A stretch of DNA of 64,000 nt from a virus, in IMG/VR virus record IMGVR_UViG_3300021964_000028, positions 26,682-90,681 of that record, one strand, 5' to 3'. Both the position numbers and the translations under genes were made by a program. Positions within the stretch are counted from its first letter, which is position 1, and each line of letters starts with the position of its first letter. Shown piece after piece: positions 50,022 to 58,070 of the stretch. The notes under the pieces were generated by a model. That model did not search any database. It had not been told where the DNA came from and saw only the letters and a program-made list of their open reading frames with translations.

Positions 50022-50255
50022 ATGAAGTACCTCTACGTTGTCGATCATTTTGTTCCATTCCCATCCTCTGAATATGGTGGTATTTGGAATGTAGTCGCTT
50101 CAAATAATGAAGAATGTTTTGATTTGATTACAGATTTTGATGCAGATGATAATGTTGGGCATTATTCTGATCTACGACAAAACATTATGAAAGCAAGGGT
50201 ATTTCCTCTTGCACAAGATATTGAATCATCAGTAATCGCTGAGTTTACAACATGA
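50022..50255 (+). CDS. Hypothetical protein, 77 aa
   Basis: MKYLYVVDHFVPFPSSEYGG then IWNVVASNNEECFDLITDFD. Looks alpha/beta, acidic in the middle. GGAGTAACC lies upstream. The next ATG overlaps its stop. Confidence 0.7.
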   Translation: MKYLYVVDHFVPFPSSEYGGIWNVVASNNEECFDLITDFDADDNVGHYSDLRQNIMKARVFPLAQDIESSVIAEFTT

Positions 50256-50431
50256 AGTTTTCATTAAAATCTGAAGTCTGTTACAAAGATTTGTATGGAT
50301 TTGTAGATTTTATTGACAGTGAGTGTATAGTTATTCAACTACCAACACCACCAGGTAGAAATCCTCCAAGAGTTGTTGTTTATCACTGTGACTTTGATAA
50401 AGTCAAAGTTTTGAAAGATAGTGATAAATAA
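50252..50431 (+). CDS. Hypothetical protein, 59 aa
   Basis: MKFSLKSEVCYKDLYGFVDF then IDSECIVIQLPTPPGRNPPR, probably a small beta-barrel. ATGA overlap with the gene before. The stop lies within a late-type box for the next gene. Confidence 0.65.
   Translation: MKFSLKSEVCYKDLYGFVDFIDSECIVIQLPTPPGRNPPRVVVYHCDFDKVKVLKDSDK
50423..50430 (+). promoter_or_regulatory. Late-promoter-like box
   Basis: GATAAATA within the last codons of the preceding gene, 22 bases before ATG 50453. Confidence 0.5.
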
Positions 50432-50452
50432 TAAAAAAATACTATTACTAAA

Positions 50453-50629
50453 ATGGCAAGATTAATGGCAAAACTAGGACTAGGTGTTTCCGTTGCGGAT
50501 TTCAACAACGATGAACACGTTGAAGATAGGACACCAACAGTCACTGCTGTTGCAGATGATATCTCTGTGTCAGAACCTGAAGGTAAACTTAATCTAGGTA
50601 TTTCTGTAGATACTGATCTTGATGAATGA
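50453..50629 (+). CDS. Hypothetical acidic protein, 58 aa
   Basis: MARLMAKLGLGVSVADFNND then EHVEDRTPTVTAVADDISVS. It has two similar ends (LGLGVSVADFN and LNLGISVDTDLD), suggesting a short internal repeat. The stop overlaps the next ATG. Unknown function; perhaps virion-related, given the late-type box. Confidence 0.6.
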   Translation: MARLMAKLGLGVSVADFNNDEHVEDRTPTVTAVADDISVSEPEGKLNLGISVDTDLDE

Positions 50630-50838
50630 TTAAAAAACGAGTTCAACCAGAAACTCCAACAAAACCTTTCCATGAAACCTTTCCTTTTGGTCTAAGTTGG
50701 ACCACAAAAGAAGGAAAGAAAGAACTTGAACACTTTGCTTATTTCCCATACGATGACTACAGATCAAGATACATGCAGCGATTCAAAAGTGAAGGAGGTA
50801 GAAAGTTCAAGCGATTCAAAACCAAACCAAGAGTATGA
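50626..50838 (+). CDS. Hypothetical protein, 70 aa, basic C-terminus
   Basis: MIKKRVQPETPTKPFHETFP then FGLSWTTKEGKKELEHFAYF. Ends with a basic tail (RKFKRFKTKPRV), suggestive of nucleic-acid contact. Overlaps both neighbours. Confidence 0.65.
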   Translation: MIKKRVQPETPTKPFHETFPFGLSWTTKEGKKELEHFAYFPYDDYRSRYMQRFKSEGGRKFKRFKTKPRV

Positions 50839-51043
50839 GTGGATTGATGATGCTTTCCGCGTAGAAGAAACACGTTTTATGTGGAAAAGTGTCCGTAAAG
50901 ATAATGGTAAAGACTTTTTATTTGGTGTTACTAAAGAAGCGGTGATTCATATGTCACGCTGGCATCTTAAATGTGAACAAGAAGGAACTCTTGAACAACA
51001 TACAAGAGTAGTTGGAGATGGTTTTGTTGGTGGAAAACTATAA
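50753..51043 (+). CDS. Hypothetical protein, 96 aa
   Basis: Starts inside the previous gene in another frame; ATG 50753 (MTTDQDTCSDSKVKEVESSS) is preferred, with ATG 50726 as alternative. A Ser/Asp/Glu-rich N-terminus is followed by a folded part (EYEWIDDAFRVEETRFMWKS). Unknown function. A late promoter overlaps its stop. Confidence 0.62.
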   Translation: MTTDQDTCSDSKVKEVESSSDSKPNQEYEWIDDAFRVEETRFMWKSVRKDNGKDFLFGVTKEAVIHMSRWHLKCEQEGTLEQHTRVVGDGFVGGKL

Positions 51044-51046
51044 ATA
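51039..51046 (+). promoter_or_regulatory. Late promoter
   Basis: Exact TATAAATA overlapping the preceding stop, 25 bases before ATG 51071. Confidence 0.78.
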
Positions 51047-51070
51047 ACACTAAACTGTGTTTATATAAAA

Positions 51071-51505
51071 ATGAAGTCTTACAAAGAGTTTGTTTCTGAA
51101 GCATTCAAAAGAACTGGCAAGAAAATATCCTTTGTAAGACTTCATCATGGGTCTGATGAAGACTCAGTAAAATCAATCAAAAAGAGTGGTCCTAGACCTT
51201 CACCTAAAGGTAGTGAGGGTCCAGGACATTATGTCACTCCAGATAAAAAGAAAGCATCAAAATATGCTGAGTTTACTTCTAAATCAAGAAAGAAGAAACC
51301 AGCAGTAGTATCATATAGAGTTTCAAAGAAAAGGATTACTAATACAGATAGTATTCCAAAAGGACTTACATCTCAAAAGAAAACTACAAGTGAGAAACCA
51401 GTTGTAAGAAATACACGAACTGGTCATGTTGCCATGGACGCTGACTATGCGAATAAGAAAATGATTCGTAAGACAGAACCTATTATTCGTAGAAAAAGGA
51501 GGTAA
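51071..51505 (+). CDS. Candidate head-packaged protein, ADP-ribosyltransferase-like, 144 aa
   Basis: The N-terminus MKSYKEFVSEA closely resembles the capsid-targeting sequence of T4 internal proteins (MKTYQEFIAEA), which gp21 protease cuts after Glu; here the site would be V-S-E. The body FVRLHHGSDEDSVKSIKKSG then GPGHYVTPDKKKASKYAEFT has the HG(S/T)...G-x-Y-x-T...A-x-x-Y layout of ADP-ribosyltransferase-like folds, with the C-terminal Glu unassigned. The chain is very basic. An exact late promoter drives it. A protein packaged and injected with DNA is inferred. Confidence 0.6.
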   Translation: MKSYKEFVSEAFKRTGKKISFVRLHHGSDEDSVKSIKKSGPRPSPKGSEGPGHYVTPDKKKASKYAEFTSKSRKKKPAVVSYRVSKKRITNTDSIPKGLTSQKKTTSEKPVVRNTRTGHVAMDADYANKKMIRKTEPIIRRKRR

Positions 51506-51510
51506 GTATT

Positions 51511-53508
51511 ATGGCAGATCCAAAAACTGATATAAATGAATCTTTATGTTGTATTGCTTTAAGATATATTGATAAGTATCCAACAAATAGTGTGGATGAT
51601 TTTGTTGACATGATAACTACTGAGGGTAAAAAACCAGAGGAGTGGAGTGATAATGGTGTTCTGGAAAATTTGGAAATAGGAAGAGGAAAATATAGAACAC
51701 ATTCAACATATAGATCTGCTTATGGTCAGAAAGATTCAAATAAAAATTTAAAATATGAAACTTGGATTAAAGGGTCATTTTATAGTGCTCAAGCAATAAG
51801 GAAAAAGTTAAATGTTGTTTTAAGTCAATACATCATATCAAGACCAGACGAAGAAGAAAATAATAAATCTTATATAATTAAAGAGAAATGTGCTTCTGCA
51901 ATCAAAAATTGGTCAAATGTTTTTAGCAGGACTGATGTAGCAAAAGCACAAAAATGGTCTCCGGGAATTTTATCTAAGTTAAACTCTGATAAAATTAATA
52001 TTGCAGATATTATGTTAATACATAAAAATCCTGAAGTTTATGATGAACTTGATGAAATTCAAGAAATAACAAATAAAGTAAAATGGAAGGATGTCTGTAA
52101 TAATCCATCAATCATTAAAAATTTACTAACACCCAAAAAATATAATGAATACATGAATAGAGCATGGTTGATAAAAGATATATTCAACATTTCTTTAAAA
52201 AAAGTATTGTCTGAAAATTTTCCTGTAAAACTGATAAACTTAGACAGAAACTCTGCCAAAGAATATGATAGTGATATTGACGAATTTCAATTTTTGCTAA
52301 CATCATTAGTTGGTGCTGCTAAATCTGGTTCTCTTTCTAATTTTGAAAACCTAATTAAAGAAACTATTGATTTAGAACCTGTTATTTTTTCTGCAAATGA
52401 TAGATTGGAAGTTAAATATAAACTTAATATCAAAAATCTTAACTTGAATAAAGTAAAGTCATATGATTATACAATGTGGACTAATTTTGGTGGAGGTCAA
52501 AAATCTGTTTACTTTTCTCAAGCAGGCAGTAAATCTGCTTCTGGAGAAGGAGGAATAACACTTATTTACTTTTCAAATTTGGTTAAAGATATTCCAAAGT
52601 TAAGAACGTTCCTAACATATATGAAACTAAAAAGAAAAGAATATTTTAATGCAGCATGTCAAAAATATGGTTTAAATTTTAGTGATTCTAAAATGGGAGA
52701 TTCTTCACTATCAAATGCCAAATATAATTCTATTCTTTATACATCAAATGATTTCAAAAAGTTAGTTCATGTTCTATTGACTGATGAACCAGTAACACAA
52801 AAAGATGTAATCACGCCTATAAAATATATCACCAAAAGTACTGGAGAGGTGATTATAAATGATGGTCAAAAATTAACCAAAATTGATTATAAGTCAATGT
52901 TAGTCTTGGAAGATTTTTTTAAATCATATGTTAATTTTTTATCAAACAATAGTAGTCAAATGGGAACATATTTTGGTTTGAGTGAAAAAACGAAAAAAAG
53001 TTTAATAACTCAAGGAAGAAAAATGTATCAAAAATTTGAACAAGTTTATAATAAAGAAGTTTTATCAAAGAAAAAGAAAAAATTAGATCAAAAAAAATAT
53101 GAAACTTTGAAAAAAGACATTGGTAAAATTAAAGGCATTAGTGGAACAGAGACAACAAAACTAAAAAATGAAAGAATACTTAACGCAGTTTCTTTGACAG
53201 AGAGTGAAATTAAGTCAATAAAACAATTTTCTGTCTCAGAAGCAAGAAAATGGAAAAGCAAAGAATATAAAAGTTTTAAAGAATCATATAAAAAAGGATT
53301 TGCACTTCTTGCAAATGCGGAGTTTGGTTATATGTATTCTGAATACGCAGATAAAATTAACGAATTGGTGAAAAAACAAGTATTACTATCATTATATGCC
53401 GCAGCAAGTGGTAGAGGTTATATTATATTTGAAGGAAAAAAATTTGAAATGGATGATTATTTTGAAAAAGATGTAAAAGGTGCTCCTTATCTAAAAGTTG
53501 GTATGTGA
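51511..53508 (+). CDS. Unknown large protein, 665 aa
   Basis: I recognise no domain. It starts five bases after the previous stop (GGAGG site), so it shares the late transcript of the putative injected protein. It is Lys/Asn/Ser-rich and visibly more AT-rich than neighbours. A near-central region YTMWTNFGGGQKSVYFSQAG then SKSASGEGGITLIYFSNLV is Gly-rich. The last third is basic and helical (SKKKKKLDQKKYETLKKDIG). No signal peptide or membrane helix. It could be a virion-carried effector or internal head protein, but this is a guess from context. Confidence 0.7.
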   Translation: MADPKTDINESLCCIALRYIDKYPTNSVDDFVDMITTEGKKPEEWSDNGVLENLEIGRGKYRTHSTYRSAYGQKDSNKNLKYETWIKGSFYSAQAIRKKLNVVLSQYIISRPDEEENNKSYIIKEKCASAIKNWSNVFSRTDVAKAQKWSPGILSKLNSDKINIADIMLIHKNPEVYDELDEIQEITNKVKWKDVCNNPSIIKNLLTPKKYNEYMNRAWLIKDIFNISLKKVLSENFPVKLINLDRNSAKEYDSDIDEFQFLLTSLVGAAKSGSLSNFENLIKETIDLEPVIFSANDRLEVKYKLNIKNLNLNKVKSYDYTMWTNFGGGQKSVYFSQAGSKSASGEGGITLIYFSNLVKDIPKLRTFLTYMKLKRKEYFNAACQKYGLNFSDSKMGDSSLSNAKYNSILYTSNDFKKLVHVLLTDEPVTQKDVITPIKYITKSTGEVIINDGQKLTKIDYKSMLVLEDFFKSYVNFLSNNSSQMGTYFGLSEKTKKSLITQGRKMYQKFEQVYNKEVLSKKKKKLDQKKYETLKKDIGKIKGISGTETTKLKNERILNAVSLTESEIKSIKQFSVSEARKWKSKEYKSFKESYKKGFALLANAEFGYMYSEYADKINELVKKQVLLSLYAAASGRGYIIFEGKKFEMDDYFEKDVKGAPYLKVGM

Positions 53509-53584
53509 CACTACACAAAGTGTCCATTGTATATTGATTTTCCTAGAGAATATATTATACTGTCTTCATACTTAGAAAAAATCC

Positions 53585-53749
53585 ATGTCCAAAGATTTTA
53601 AAATCAATCTTGATGAACGAGAAATCAACACTATCTTGTATGCTTTAAGTTGTCTTTCCGATACTACACAAGAATGGACTGCATACAACGATAAGTATGA
53701 ATATTCCGTATATTTGAAAGAAAAACTTGAAGAGATTATTGTAGAATAG
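53585..53749 (+). CDS. Hypothetical protein, 54 aa
   Basis: MSKDFKINLDEREINTILYA then LSCLSDTTQEWTAYNDKYEY. Helical. TATACT at about 53552 may be a -10. A terminator follows, so it appears to be a single-gene unit. Confidence 0.65.
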   Translation: MSKDFKINLDEREINTILYALSCLSDTTQEWTAYNDKYEYSVYLKEKLEEIIVE

Positions 53750-53755
53750 ACAATC

Positions 53756-53780
53756 AAAAAACTGACGCCAGTTTTTTGAT
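53756..53780 (+). terminator. Rho-independent terminator
   Basis: AAAAAACTG, ACGC loop, CAGTTTTTT. Symmetric A and T tracts mean it may also work on the other strand. Confidence 0.82.
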
Positions 53781-53844
53781 ATGATTCCATTGTTGACGAA
53801 TGTCAAGGAGTTCAAATCAAATAACAACAAATCAAAATAGGACC

Positions 53845-53873
53845 TTGCCTAGCGGTCCTTTGGGTGCTATAAT
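53845..53873 (+). promoter_or_regulatory. Sigma70-like promoter of the helicase gene
   Basis: TTGCCT (53845-53850), a 17-base spacer, then TATAAT (53868-53873). An AGGACC/GGTCCT hairpin overlaps the -35 region. It would start RNA near 53880, downstream of the ATG at 53800 of the long frame. Confidence 0.7.
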
Positions 53874-53898
53874 TCATTCATACGCAACAGAGACTACC

Positions 53899-55128
53899 TT
53901 GACCATCTCCCTTCGTCCTCACCAGCAACGTGCTTGCGATGCTATGCTGGCATTTGACAAGGGTCAAATCATTGTTCCTACTGGTGGAGGCAAGACTCTT
54001 GCCATTATTACTGATGTCAAAAATATCTTTGATTCCAACGATGGTGCTAAAACTATTGTTGTAGTTGTTGCTCCACGTATTCTACTTGCAGAGCAACTTT
54101 GTTCTGAGTTCCTTGAGCATATTGATAATGTTGCTGTGATGCACGTTCACAGCGGTGATACTAAGCATTTTAGTAGCACCAAACCAAATGCTATTCACAA
54201 TTGGTCATATCGAGCATACAGTAAGCAACTAATCTTTACCACATATCATTCCCTGCATCGTATTAAAGAAGCAGGTCTAAATGTTCACACCATTCACTTT
54301 GATGAAAGTCACAACTCAGTCCAGAAAAGTTTCTTTCCTGCCACAGAGTATTTCTCTGCTAATGCTAACCGCTGCTATTTCCACACTGCTACTCCCGTTC
54401 ATTCTGCGGTTGCTAACAAACCTGGAATGAACGATGGTGAAGTTTATGGGGATGTAATCTACAAGGTTCCTGCACCTGAACTTGTTAATGGTGGTTTTAT
54501 TGTTCCTCCACTCGTCAGTGTGAAGCAACTTGACATTGCTTCCTCTAACGTGTTTGAGAGAGATTGTAAGCACCTTCTAGAGACCATTGAGAGTGAATCT
54601 ATTCACAAGGGTCTTATTTGTGCAAAGTCTACAAAAATAATCGTTGGTCTTGTTTCTAACACTAGTTTTGTGGAGGAAATGAAAGAGCGTGATTATTCTG
54701 TACTTTACATCACATCTAAGACTGGTGCTGTCATTGATGGCAAGAAAGTGAAGCGTGATGTATTCTTCAAGACTCTAAATGCTTGGGGTAAGGACAACGA
54801 CAAAAAGTTTGTTGTCCTTCACCATAGCATCATTTCTGAAGGTATCAATGTCAGTGGACTAGAAGCAGTTATTTTCATGCGTTCTATGAACTACATTGGT
54901 ATTCTTCAAAGTGTGGGACGCACATTGCGTCTACATCTTGAAGATGCTCAAGGTATGCGAGATGGTACTATTCCTGCTGGACAGTACCATCTTTATCGCA
55001 AACCTTTTGGTAAAGTTGTGATTCCTGCCCATGATAAGGTTGGCATCACAACTGCCAAAAAGATCCAAAACGCACTTGACATTGTATTCCAGCAAGGTGA
55101 AGTGTGCGAAACCATTATCAAACGATGA
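53899..55128 (+). CDS. SF2 DNA/RNA helicase, TTG start
   Basis: 409 residues from TTG 53899 (MTISLRPHQQRACDAMLAFD); the open frame reaches back to 53800 but crosses the promoter. Walker A PTGGGKT is at 27-33, the DEAD-type box is DESH at 135-138, and motif VI is QSVGRTLR. RPHQQRA is the Q-like motif near the start. It belongs to the UvsW/type III restriction-helicase-like group, which acts in recombination or fork processing. It lies upstream of the restriction-like cluster, but separate promoters suggest independent roles. Confidence 0.87.
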   Translation: MTISLRPHQQRACDAMLAFDKGQIIVPTGGGKTLAIITDVKNIFDSNDGAKTIVVVVAPRILLAEQLCSEFLEHIDNVAVMHVHSGDTKHFSSTKPNAIHNWSYRAYSKQLIFTTYHSLHRIKEAGLNVHTIHFDESHNSVQKSFFPATEYFSANANRCYFHTATPVHSAVANKPGMNDGEVYGDVIYKVPAPELVNGGFIVPPLVSVKQLDIASSNVFERDCKHLLETIESESIHKGLICAKSTKIIVGLVSNTSFVEEMKERDYSVLYITSKTGAVIDGKKVKRDVFFKTLNAWGKDNDKKFVVLHHSIISEGINVSGLEAVIFMRSMNYIGILQSVGRTLRLHLEDAQGMRDGTIPAGQYHLYRKPFGKVVIPAHDKVGITTAKKIQNALDIVFQQGEVCETIIKR

Positions 55129-55159
55129 TCATGTTTAAGTATTCACCAATCATTAACAT

Positions 55160-55357
55160 ATGTCAAAGGGATTTACTATAGGAAAATGGGAATATGATAC
55201 ATTATATGCTGCTGTTCCTTTAGCGGGAAGCACATCTAAACTTGTAATAATACATCAAGGTCAACAAATAAAGGTGTGTAGAAATGAACAATCTGCACGA
55301 AACTTTATTGAAAAGCATAGAAAATCAAAATCAAAGGGTGTTCTGCCAGTTGATTAA
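55160..55357 (+). CDS. Hypothetical protein, 65 aa
   Basis: MSKGFTIGKWEYDTLYAAVP then LAGSTSKLVIIHQGQQIKVC. A small beta-rich domain followed by a basic helix (NFIEKHRKSKSKG). No recognised family. Confidence 0.65.
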   Translation: MSKGFTIGKWEYDTLYAAVPLAGSTSKLVIIHQGQQIKVCRNEQSARNFIEKHRKSKSKGVLPVD

Positions 55358-55428
55358 CTGTTCACTCATCACCCTGCTGTCGCGGTAGTGTGATATTATT
55401 AAAAGGTCAAAGCACACAACACAAACAC

Positions 55429-55797
55429 ATGGCAAAAGTCGTCTACAACAACTGTATTGGTGGTTTTGCACTATCAAACGATGCACTTTATCGCATGGTG
55501 CAACTTGGTTCTCCTTACATCAAACCAAATCCTGAGTTTGAAGCAACCAATGAGTATGGTGATGGAACTACCACCAAATGGTGGGAGGCAAAGTATATTT
55601 ACGACTGGGATCTTCCTCGTCACGATGAGATTCTAGTGCAAGTAGTTGCTGAACTGGGTGATCGTGCCAACGGTCCAGGCGCATCACTTAAACTTGCTGA
55701 TGTAGTCTCCCAGTATATTATTATGGACACTCGGGGTATGGAGCAAGTTATCCAACCTCAAGAGATCCAATGGCAAACCGCAACCAATCGTCTTTGA
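55429..55797 (+). CDS. Widespread phage protein of unknown function, 122 aa
   Basis: MAKVVYNNCIGGFALSNDAL, then PRHDEILVQVVAELGDRANG and GASLKLADV. I recognise this as a family seen in many phages (NxCxGGFxLS ... R.D..L...VEELG..A). ATG 55429 is chosen over the earlier in-frame codon at 55390, which falls in a promoter-like stretch (TATTAT at 55394). It overlaps the restriction enzyme gene by 28 bases, so coupling is likely. Confidence 0.78.
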   Translation: MAKVVYNNCIGGFALSNDALYRMVQLGSPYIKPNPEFEATNEYGDGTTTKWWEAKYIYDWDLPRHDEILVQVVAELGDRANGPGASLKLADVVSQYIIMDTRGMEQVIQPQEIQWQTATNRL

Positions 55798-56339
55798 TTA
55801 TGACCTACACATTTAACGGTGGTATTCAAACAGGCACAGTTGCAACTGATGCCCGTGCTCGCAAACTTGACGAGCAATGTAAGCATGTGAAGAAAACTAT
55901 TCTTCCTATTATTTCTGCGATCTATCCTGAAGTAACTATGCAGATCAGACTTACTAAAGCACAGATTCCTGGCAGTAAAGGTGCTTGCGAACCCGATGGT
56001 GGTTTGTGGTTCTACAAAGGCAAACTGATTTCAGTGTTTGAAGGTAAGAAACAGCAGGATCGAGGTAATGCTATCGAACGCTGGTTCAAAAACAACTATA
56101 TTTGCCGAAAGATCAATTCTGAGGTGAGTTATGTCACTTTCTGTACTGGTGAAGGTGCATATGATGATGGTACGATTGGCAAAACCCTGCATGTTGCTCA
56201 TCTTGCAGGAGTGAATCAGTATAATCCTGGAGATAACTCTGTATTTTACAATACAGACTGCTTTACACGAGAGTTTATTTCTGATACAATGCTAGAAGTG
56301 CTCTCAGAGCGTATTCAATCGGTAGATCTATCTCAATGA
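55770..56339 (+). CDS. EcoRI-like type II restriction endonuclease
   Basis: 189 residues. P75-D76-G-G, then E91-G-K93 (KLISVFEGKKQQ), then R98-GNAIERWFKN, corresponds in order to EcoRI PDGG...EAK...GNAIERSHKN (catalytic Asp91, Glu111, Lys113). A strand and Gly-rich stretch, VSYVTFCTGEGAYDDGT, match EcoRI YVLFLEGSN. It is shorter than EcoRI (277 residues). It would cut double-stranded DNA at a specific site. The methyltransferase start overlaps its stop (ATGA). ATG 55800 is an alternative start. Confidence 0.83.
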   Translation: MANRNQSSLIMTYTFNGGIQTGTVATDARARKLDEQCKHVKKTILPIISAIYPEVTMQIRLTKAQIPGSKGACEPDGGLWFYKGKLISVFEGKKQQDRGNAIERWFKNNYICRKINSEVSYVTFCTGEGAYDDGTIGKTLHVAHLAGVNQYNPGDNSVFYNTDCFTREFISDTMLEVLSERIQSVDLSQ

Positions 56340-57175
56340 AACCTTTATTCATCTGGGCAGGTGGTAAAACAAAGGTGCTAAAACATTATGCACCTTTTAT
56401 GCCATCTGCCCCTTTTTCTACATATTATGAACCATTCTTTGGTGGTGGTGCAATGTTTGTCCATGTGATGAACACATATAAACCAAAGAATGTTGTCATC
56501 AATGACATCAACGATGATGTGATGAACATCTATCGTTCGATTCGTAATGAATATGATGAGTTTATTGATAGAGTCGATAGTTTAGAATCTCAATATCTGC
56601 CATTGAGCAAAGAAGATCGCAAGAAGTTTTATTTTGATATTAGACATCTTCATGCATGGAACTATCAAGAATGGAGCAAACCATTTGAAGCAGCAACACT
56701 ATATTTTTTGATGAAGACTGGATTCAATGGTATCTATCAACTGAACAAGAATACTAATGGAAGGTATGGAACACCTGCTGGATTGCTGAACCAGAAGGAT
56801 AAGATCTATGATCGCTCTGTGATGCTATGGTGGAAACAAGCACTGCAAAGTGTAGATATTCGCTCTGGTGATTGGAAAGATGCCGTAACTGATGATCCTG
56901 ATGGTTTCTTCTTCTTTGATCCACCATATCGTGATAGTTTTGCAGATTATGGCAATGGATTTGATGAGCAGGCACTGCTAGACCTTATCGACTTTGCCGA
57001 TGCACAAAATACAGTTTTTGTTGCTAACCGTGCAGATGATAACTGGTTTGATGATAAATCAAAGTCATTAAATGTTCATTACTTTAACATCACATACACT
57101 GCTGGTCGTAGGAAGAAAACAGCAACAGGATATGCTGCAAAGCAAGCGCGTGAAATCCTACTTTACAAACCTTGA
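56336..57175 (+). CDS. DNA adenine methyltransferase, Dam/D12 class
   Basis: 279 residues. FIWAGGKTK (5-13) and YYEPFFGGGAM (30-40) form the SAM-binding FxGxG region. DPPYRDSF (195-202) is the N6-adenine catalytic motif. KTGFNGIYQLNKNTNGRYGT is the typical Dam-type helix before target recognition. The target is not readable; D12 enzymes often modify GATC. It is coupled to the EcoRI-like gene, so it may protect phage DNA from that enzyme. Many cyanophages have such a gene alone. Confidence 0.93.
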   Translation: MKPLFIWAGGKTKVLKHYAPFMPSAPFSTYYEPFFGGGAMFVHVMNTYKPKNVVINDINDDVMNIYRSIRNEYDEFIDRVDSLESQYLPLSKEDRKKFYFDIRHLHAWNYQEWSKPFEAATLYFLMKTGFNGIYQLNKNTNGRYGTPAGLLNQKDKIYDRSVMLWWKQALQSVDIRSGDWKDAVTDDPDGFFFFDPPYRDSFADYGNGFDEQALLDLIDFADAQNTVFVANRADDNWFDDKSKSLNVHYFNITYTAGRRKKTATGYAAKQAREILLYKP

Positions 57176-57200
57176 CAGACTCATCCGTCCATACTAATCT
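57172..57200 (+). promoter_or_regulatory. Sigma70-like promoter
   Basis: TTGACA (57172-57177), a 17-base spacer, then TAATCT (57195-57200). It starts within the methyltransferase stop region and is 24 bases upstream of ATG 57224. It shares TTGACAGACTCATC with 46923. Confidence 0.75.
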
Positions 57201-57223
57201 ACCTATGTTGTCCACACTACATT

Positions 57224-57745
57224 ATGTTTGACATCAAACAAATCAATCTTGAAGAGTTTTTCGGTTGTGTAGATGCAACTAACACAACGCAGATGAAGTC
57301 TAATACCTTCAAGACCTTTCGTACATGGTTGCAAGAGAAATCATTTGCCAAATGGAGTAATAATCAACTGAAATATGTTGGTGACTATACTGATGGCACA
57401 GATTTTACATCAGATGATGGTACTCGATATGAAATGAAAGGTGCTCTCGGTATGTTCAACAAGAATGGATCTACCAAGAGCATTGTTCTTAAGAACTTTC
57501 AATCTGATAATAAAGTAATCGAAAAGACTTTTGATTACATGCTACTGGTTGATACTAAGAACATGTCTATTGCATCAGTTGATTGGGAAACTGTAGAGAA
57601 GCGTATCTACTACACTCCCAAATCACCAACAGCAAAAGTAAAGTTTATTCCTGGTGATTTTACTATTCTAGCAACAGATATTAAACCCGCAAGTAAATCT
57701 ATCAGTGCAGGTGAGATTCTAGATAAGGTTGAGGTGATTCTGTAA
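57224..57745 (+). CDS. PD-(D/E)XK nuclease-like protein, restriction enzyme candidate
   Basis: 173 residues. TDGTDFTSDDGTRYEMKGAL places acids at about 57-65 ahead of E70-M-K72, the PD...ExK pattern. TKSIVLKNFQ and FDYMLLVDTKNMSIASVDWE follow as the beta-strands typical of type II restriction enzymes. I cannot name its family. Next to a methyltransferase and an EcoRI-like gene, it may be a second endonuclease. It has its own promoter. The next gene overlaps the stop by one base. Confidence 0.62.
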   Translation: MFDIKQINLEEFFGCVDATNTTQMKSNTFKTFRTWLQEKSFAKWSNNQLKYVGDYTDGTDFTSDDGTRYEMKGALGMFNKNGSTKSIVLKNFQSDNKVIEKTFDYMLLVDTKNMSIASVDWETVEKRIYYTPKSPTAKVKFIPGDFTILATDIKPASKSISAGEILDKVEVIL

Positions 57746-58050
57746 TGGCAACTTGGGAAGGTGAAGCATGGTTAGGATCTGCATCTGGAAGACAAAAAGT
57801 TAGAGTTCAGTCTAACACTTTCCATGGTGCAAAAGAGCAAATCGAGCAAATCTATGGATCTACAGATGTTTGGAATCTGAGAGAAGTTCGATCATCCTCA
57901 AGTTCTAGTTCTTCTGAAGGTGTTTTTTCACTGTTAGTTGTATTATTTGTCATTGGTTTGATTGTTCAATTTTGGCATATTGCTATGTGGATAATCTTAG
58001 GTCTGCTTATTCTTGGGGTTGTTGGTTATATCTTTGGAGATGATGAATAA
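57745..58050 (+). CDS. Small membrane protein, 101 aa
   Basis: A soluble N-terminus (MATWEGEAWLGSASGRQKVR then IEQIYGSTDVWNLREV) is joined by an eight-Ser linker to two hydrophobic helices (GVFSLLVVLFVIGLIVQFWH, then MWIILGLLILGVVGYIFG). It follows the nuclease-like gene at a TAATG overlap, so the two share a transcript. Possible role in superinfection exclusion is pure inference. Confidence 0.75.
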   Translation: MATWEGEAWLGSASGRQKVRVQSNTFHGAKEQIEQIYGSTDVWNLREVRSSSSSSSSEGVFSLLVVLFVIGLIVQFWHIAMWIILGLLILGVVGYIFGDDE

Positions 58051-58070
58051 TACTCTGTGACAGTCCTAGA

